Part shown: piece after piece, positions 14,142 to 17,585 of the stretch
How the letters are laid out: each line of letters begins with the position of its first letter
Position numbering within the stretch: position 1 is the stretch's first letter
DNA from: Flavobacteriales bacterium UBA2798
GTDB taxonomy: Bacteria; Bacteroidota; Bacteroidia; Flavobacteriales_D; UBA2798
Direction of reading: 5' to 3'
Assembly (NCBI GenBank): GCA_002351955.1
Contig: DEHO01000026.1
Coordinates: forward strand, 54,938-72,522
DNA length: 17,585 nucleotides
Program-made: the position numbers and the translations under genes
The notes under the pieces: model-generated
Seen by the model: the letters and a program-made list of their open reading frames with translations, nothing else
What the model was told of the DNA's origin: nothing
The model's database searches: none

Positions 14142-15416
14142 ATGAAAAAACAACGAAACATACCGAAGGGATATAAACAAACTGCTGTTGGAGTGATTCC
14201 AGAGGAATGGAGTTTAAATAAATTAGGCAGCCTATCCATAAAAATTGGTAGTGGAATCACTCCTTCAGGTGGAGAAAAAAAATACAAAGAGAAAGGTAGA
14301 GTGTTTTTGAGAAGTCAAAATGTTGGATGGGGCGAGCTATTATTAGACGATGTGGCATACATTGATGATGACACTCATTTGACATTTAAATCTACTGAAA
14401 TCGTAAATGAAGACGTATTGTTGAATATTACTGGAGCTTCAATTGGCCGATCAGCTATTGCAGATGAACGTGTAGTTCAAGGAAATGTTAATCAGCATGT
14501 TTGTATTATACGTACCCATAAAAACGAAATCAAACCACATTATTTAAACGCATTTTTACTTTCTACTATTGGACAGAAATTAATAGATAGTTTTCAGGCA
14601 GGTGGAAACAGACAGGGTTTAAACTTCGAACAAATTAGATCATTTCCAATCCCATTGCCAAAATTGCCTGAACAAATTGCCATTTCAAATCTTCTTTCAA
14701 CATGGGACAAATCCATCCAAACGCTAACCAAACTCATCACCCAAAAACAACTTCGCAAAAAATGGCTCATGCAGCAGTTGCTTACCGGGAGGAAAAGATT
14801 AAAGGGATTTAAGGGAAATTGGAAGGAATATAAATTGTTAGATTTATTCGATAGAGTTACAAGAAAAAACATGGAAGGAAATACTACCGTTGTTACAATT
14901 TCGGCTCAACGCGGCTTTATTCGACAAACAGATTTCTTCAATAAGAGCGTAGCAAGTGAAATAACAGACAACTATTTCTTAGTTGAAAAAGGCGAGTTCT
15001 GCTATAATAAAAGTTATTCCAACGGATATCCTTGGGGAGCAACAAAAAGATTAAAAGACTTTGAAAAAGCAGTAGTAACCACGCTTTATATCTGTTTTGG
15101 TATAAAGGATAATAAGAAAGCAAATCCTGAATACTTTGAACAATACTTTGGCGCGAATTTACTCGATAAAGGTTTGACAAAAATTGCACATGAAGGAGGA
15201 AGAGCACATGGGTTACTTAACGTTACGCCTTCCGATTTCTTTTCATTAAAAGTTATCATTCCTTCTTTTGAAGAACAGTTCGCCATTGCGATTGTTCTTA
15301 AAGCCGCGGACAATGAAATAGAATTATTGAAAACAAAACTTGAAAAATTCAAAGAACAGAAAAAGGGCTTGATGCAGGTTTTGTTAACCGGAAAAAAGAG
15401 ATTAAAGGTGAAATAA
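14142..15416 (+). CDS. hsdS: Full-length type I specificity subunit (two TRDs)
   Basis: The protein is 424 aa, the standard length. TRD1 spans about 20-165 (IGSGITPSGGEKKY, LLNITGASIG, GNVNQHVCII). The first conserved helical region is about 168-222 (LPKLPEQIAISNLLSTWDKS ending LLTGRKRLKG), TRD2 about 225-375 (VTISAQRGFIRQTDFF, GEFCYNKSYSNG), and the second helical region 376-424 (SFEEQFAIAIVLKAADNEIE ending LLTGKKRLKVK). The two helical regions are near-copies of each other, as expected for the pseudo-twofold S subunit that sets a split target with a fixed spacer. It begins directly after the GIY-YIG stop. It is 4 kb from hsdM, separated by the phosphoesterase and AbiE-like genes, which suggests those were inserted into an hsdM-hsdS operon. 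Confidence 0.93.
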   Translation: MKKQRNIPKGYKQTAVGVIPEEWSLNKLGSLSIKIGSGITPSGGEKKYKEKGRVFLRSQNVGWGELLLDDVAYIDDDTHLTFKSTEIVNEDVLLNITGASIGRSAIADERVVQGNVNQHVCIIRTHKNEIKPHYLNAFLLSTIGQKLIDSFQAGGNRQGLNFEQIRSFPIPLPKLPEQIAISNLLSTWDKSIQTLTKLITQKQLRKKWLMQQLLTGRKRLKGFKGNWKEYKLLDLFDRVTRKNMEGNTTVVTISAQRGFIRQTDFFNKSVASEITDNYFLVEKGEFCYNKSYSNGYPWGATKRLKDFEKAVVTTLYICFGIKDNKKANPEYFEQYFGANLLDKGLTKIAHEGGRAHGLLNVTPSDFFSLKVIIPSFEEQFAIAIVLKAADNEIELLKTKLEKFKEQKKGLMQVLLTGKKRLKVK

Positions 15417-15417
15417 T

Positions 15418-15843
15418 ATGAATATAAAAGCACTTGAACCAGCCGGGACAAATACCGGAAAACTAAAATACAAATCAGGAATGATTTCTTCAACCAAAGA
15501 TGGCGTGACAATATCCACCAGATCGGAATTTGATGTTATTCAAATTAAGCGGGGGAGATATATTCAGAACGGTGTTTCACATCCGTTAATGTCCGATAAC
15601 GAAAATTATTACCGGAGGATTTACGCGTTAGAATTTGAGAATAAAACTATTTATTATTTCGATTCCTTCGGAAAAAAAGACAATCATGGTGGCATCCACA
15701 TTGGGATGAACTGGTGGGAAAACCAATGCTTTTTATGGCTACAAGGAAAACACTGGTTACAAAAGGAAGAAAATATCAGGTATGTTGTTAACGTGCTTTT
15801 TCTCTTGCTCGGTGCTTACATTGGAATTAATAATATGAAATGA
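15418..15843 (+). CDS. Small tail-anchored protein upstream of two cyclases
   Basis: The protein is 141 aa and starts one base after the hsdS stop. Residues 1-115 are soluble, beta-rich and aromatic, with the pattern VTISTRSEFDVIQIKRGRYI, then KTIYYFDSFGKKD and the Trp-rich stretch MNWWENQCFLWLQGKHWLQK. Residues about 121-137 (YVVNVLFLLLGAYIGIN) form one hydrophobic span at the very C-terminus, so the protein is probably a tail-anchored inner-membrane protein with the soluble part in the cytoplasm. I recognise no family, and there is no cyclic-nucleotide-binding signature. It is 7 bp ahead of the first cyclase. Because many cyclase-based defence operons pair a cyclase with a membrane effector, an effector role is a reasonable guess but no more. 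Confidence 0.7.
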   Translation: MNIKALEPAGTNTGKLKYKSGMISSTKDGVTISTRSEFDVIQIKRGRYIQNGVSHPLMSDNENYYRRIYALEFENKTIYYFDSFGKKDNHGGIHIGMNWWENQCFLWLQGKHWLQKEENIRYVVNVLFLLLGAYIGINNMK

Positions 15844-15850
15844 TAAGAGA

Positions 15851-16615
15851 ATGGCAAACTTAGAGCAGATAAAAATACTAAACCAACAATATGGGAAAAG
15901 GAGTCCATTCGTTAATTATAATGTACGGGAAAACTTGTCGGAAGCATTTGATCCGGATAAGATTGAAAAGGCTTTCCAAGATTCCATTGCTAATCTTGGG
16001 CCTGAGTATTCAATGTATTTTGATTTTGGCGTTGATGCCGATGTTGCGTTATTATTTATTGACGTGTGTGAATTTTCTATGCGTTTTGGTGATTTAACTG
16101 GCGATGAAATCGGTGAATACTTTGATGAATATTATGATAAGATTATACCCATCATTTACAAATATGGTGGCGAAGTAGATAAAATAATAGGAGATGGTAT
16201 TATATGTGTATTTGGACCGCCTTTCCAAAATGAAACACTCGAATTCAATATTAATAAAGCGAATTTGTGTGCTAAAGAAATAATTATCGCAACGATAAAG
16301 ACAAAATTTGCAAGTAAGGTTGCGTTTCATTGCGGATCGGTAAATTATTTTAAGAATAAAACTGGACTTTATCAGGAATACACAATAATTGGGAAGCCAC
16401 TTACTGAGTTATTTCGATTGGAATCTATCAGTGTTGACAATAGAATCAATTACTATGACGACACAAAAATCAGATCCTTCTATAAGGATCGGTTTTCAAA
16501 TGATCCAGATAACGTTTCCAGTCAAAAGATACTATGGACGCACTATGGTAAAGTGATCACTACCCTTAAAGGAGTCCAATTCGATCAATTCTTTTCAATT
16601 AATTACAACGGTTGA
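15851..16615 (+). CDS. Class III nucleotide cyclase, first of an adjacent pair
   Basis: The protein is 254 aa with no membrane segment, receptor or HAMP domain. After a 60-residue N-terminal extension the catalytic domain shows metal-binding D71 in LLFIDVCEFS and D115 in KIIGDGIICVFG. K111, three residues before the G-D, is in the place of the purine-contacting lysine of adenylate cyclases. In the later motif GKPLTELFRL the transition-state arginine is kept (R189), but the usual asparagine is threonine (T185). It should therefore bind nucleotide and metal, but on its own may be a poor catalyst. It sits 4 bp before a second cyclase gene, and class III cyclases form their active sites between two subunits, so the two may form a heterodimer. 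The product cannot be told from the sequence. Confidence 0.85.
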   Translation: MANLEQIKILNQQYGKRSPFVNYNVRENLSEAFDPDKIEKAFQDSIANLGPEYSMYFDFGVDADVALLFIDVCEFSMRFGDLTGDEIGEYFDEYYDKIIPIIYKYGGEVDKIIGDGIICVFGPPFQNETLEFNINKANLCAKEIIIATIKTKFASKVAFHCGSVNYFKNKTGLYQEYTIIGKPLTELFRLESISVDNRINYYDDTKIRSFYKDRFSNDPDNVSSQKILWTHYGKVITTLKGVQFDQFFSINYNG

Positions 16616-16619
16616 ATAT

Positions 16620-17585
16620 ATGGCAGTAAAAACTATTCTTGAAGAAATTGAAAAGGATGTAATTGATGTTACAAAAACAACTTTTACTCATAATGATACC
16701 AGAGTTGTACCATCTTCGGATGACTGTGAATTGACTTATGAAAGTGGAAAAGATAAGAAAGGAAAAAAGATAGAGACATGTGTTCTTTATGCTGACATAA
16801 GAAATTCTGTTGCATTAACTGAAAAGCATCATACCCAAACAATGGGCAGAATATATACTGCTTTTACAAAGGCCGTGTTAAAAGTTGCAAGATGACACTG
16901 TGGTCATACGAGAAACATTATTGGTGATAGAATAATGATTGTATTTCCAGTCAAAGACTGTTTCACGAATGCCGTGGACTGTGCTATATCAATTAATCAT
17001 ATTTCTAATTATATCATCAATCAACAATTTTCTGGAGTAGATTTTAAGTGTGGTGTTGGGATTGATTTCGGTGAGCTTCGTGTGATAAAGGTAGGCATTC
17101 AAAGAAACGGGAATGAAAACGGTGAAAATAAAGGTTTGGTTTGGGTGGGCTATCCGGCCAATAGAGCTTCACGCTTGACCGATGTGGCAAATAAAACTAT
17201 AGAAGAACCGTATTTTGAAGTTTTAAGAAACCCCATTAATCCAAGAGCGGTTAAACCACTCTTTGATATCGGATATCTATTTGGAGGAACACCAAGCTAT
17301 GACCCCAACGCTCCATTTTATTTATCGACCACGGAGAGTGTTGAAATGACGACTGAAGAATTTGCAAATTCTATAGCCCAATATAGTGATGGAGGCCTTT
17401 TCACATCAGGTGGTAAACTTATCAAGTTCGAAAAGAAAACACGGTCAATTTCATTCCCGGCAATTCTGATGACCGATTCGGTGTATAAAGGATTTAAAGC
17501 TGCTAATCCGAATAGAAATTCAATTCAAAAAAACTACTGGATTGAGCAAAAACATCAAATAAAAAATATTTCCGGTAACGTGTAT
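16620..17585 (+). pseudogene. Pycsar-like class III nucleotide cyclase interrupted by an in-frame TGA, runs off the right edge
   Basis: The frame starts at ATG 16620 and reaches TGA at 16893-16895 after 91 codons. The same frame then continues without a stop for 230 codons to the end of the window, with clear cyclase sequence. Before the stop is VLYADIRNSVALTEKHH (metal D59). After it come HTRNIIGDRIMIVF (D103, counting the stop as residue 92), a GIDFGELRV segment, and VWVGYPANRASRL with the catalytic Asn and Arg. The style (VLYADI..S, GID..ELR, VWVG.PAN.A.RL) resembles uridylate/cytidylate-type Pycsar cyclases. N99 replaces the adenine-contacting lysine. Similar proteins read a hydrophobic or His-like residue where the TGA stands, and no frame change is needed, so a single nonsense change (or read error) is the simplest explanation. 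Without it, the gene is a full cyclase continuing beyond 17585. Confidence 0.85.

Noticed and set aside
16893..16895. TGA read as selenocysteine or as tryptophan under an alternative code
   Set aside because: TGA clearly ends other genes here, for example in the ATGA overlap at 13569-13572 and at 2481-2483. No selenocysteine hairpin pattern was evident after 16895, and the position is not a known catalytic Cys/Sec site in cyclases.
16935..17585. Separate gene starting at an internal ATG (16935) after the TGA
   Set aside because: This start would skip metal-binding D103 and half of the cyclase core, so it cannot be an intact enzyme. Continuation of the 16620 frame explains all the conserved motifs.

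Overview
The window looks like part of a genomic island in a Bacteroidota (Bacteroidetes/Flavobacteriia-like) chromosome. The DNA is AT-rich. Recognisable promoters fit the Bacteroidota TTTG / TAnnTTTG pattern, Shine-Dalgarno sequences are not evident, and the integrase and small accessory genes resemble those of Bacteroidota integrative elements. No taxonomic marker is present, so the assignment rests on style and on recalled protein families.

Region 1 (1-940) is probably the host side: a leftward gene that runs off the left edge (SRPBCC-like), then a rightward hypothetical gene that is visibly richer in G+C than what follows. Region 2 (941-1337) is non-coding and full of short inverted repeats just upstream of a tyrosine recombinase; it is the best place to look for the left attachment site. 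Region 3 (1338-7279) is the backbone of the element: a complete integrase, a DUF5677-like helical protein, a Bacteroidota mobile-element protein, an HTH_17 excisionase-type protein, a small membrane protein, a zinc-finger protein and a double zinc-ribbon protein. DNA-level structure is concentrated between about 4.7 and 5.7 kb: two large hairpins, copies of an 11-bp palindrome, and inside the zinc-finger gene a CATG array spaced by 21 then 11 bp, close to whole helical turns.

Region 4 (7280-17585) is a densely packed rightward defence cluster. It starts with a one-TRD HsdS, a two-TM coiled-coil protein, HsdM and a metallophosphoesterase. A separately promoted AbiE-like antitoxin/toxin pair follows, then a GIY-YIG nuclease and a full two-TRD HsdS. 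After these come a small tail-anchored protein and two adjacent class III nucleotide cyclases. The second cyclase resembles Pycsar-type cyclases and is cut by a single in-frame TGA, although the same frame stays open for 230 more codons to the window edge. No HsdR is seen; if it exists it lies to the right.

The likely joint job of region 4 is anti-phage defence: type I methylation and specificity genes, a toxin-antitoxin module nested between them, a nuclease, and a signalling module in which the tail-anchored protein may be the effector. The specificity and modification assignments are firm. The AbiE and Pycsar-like assignments are family-level recognition, and the effector idea is inference.
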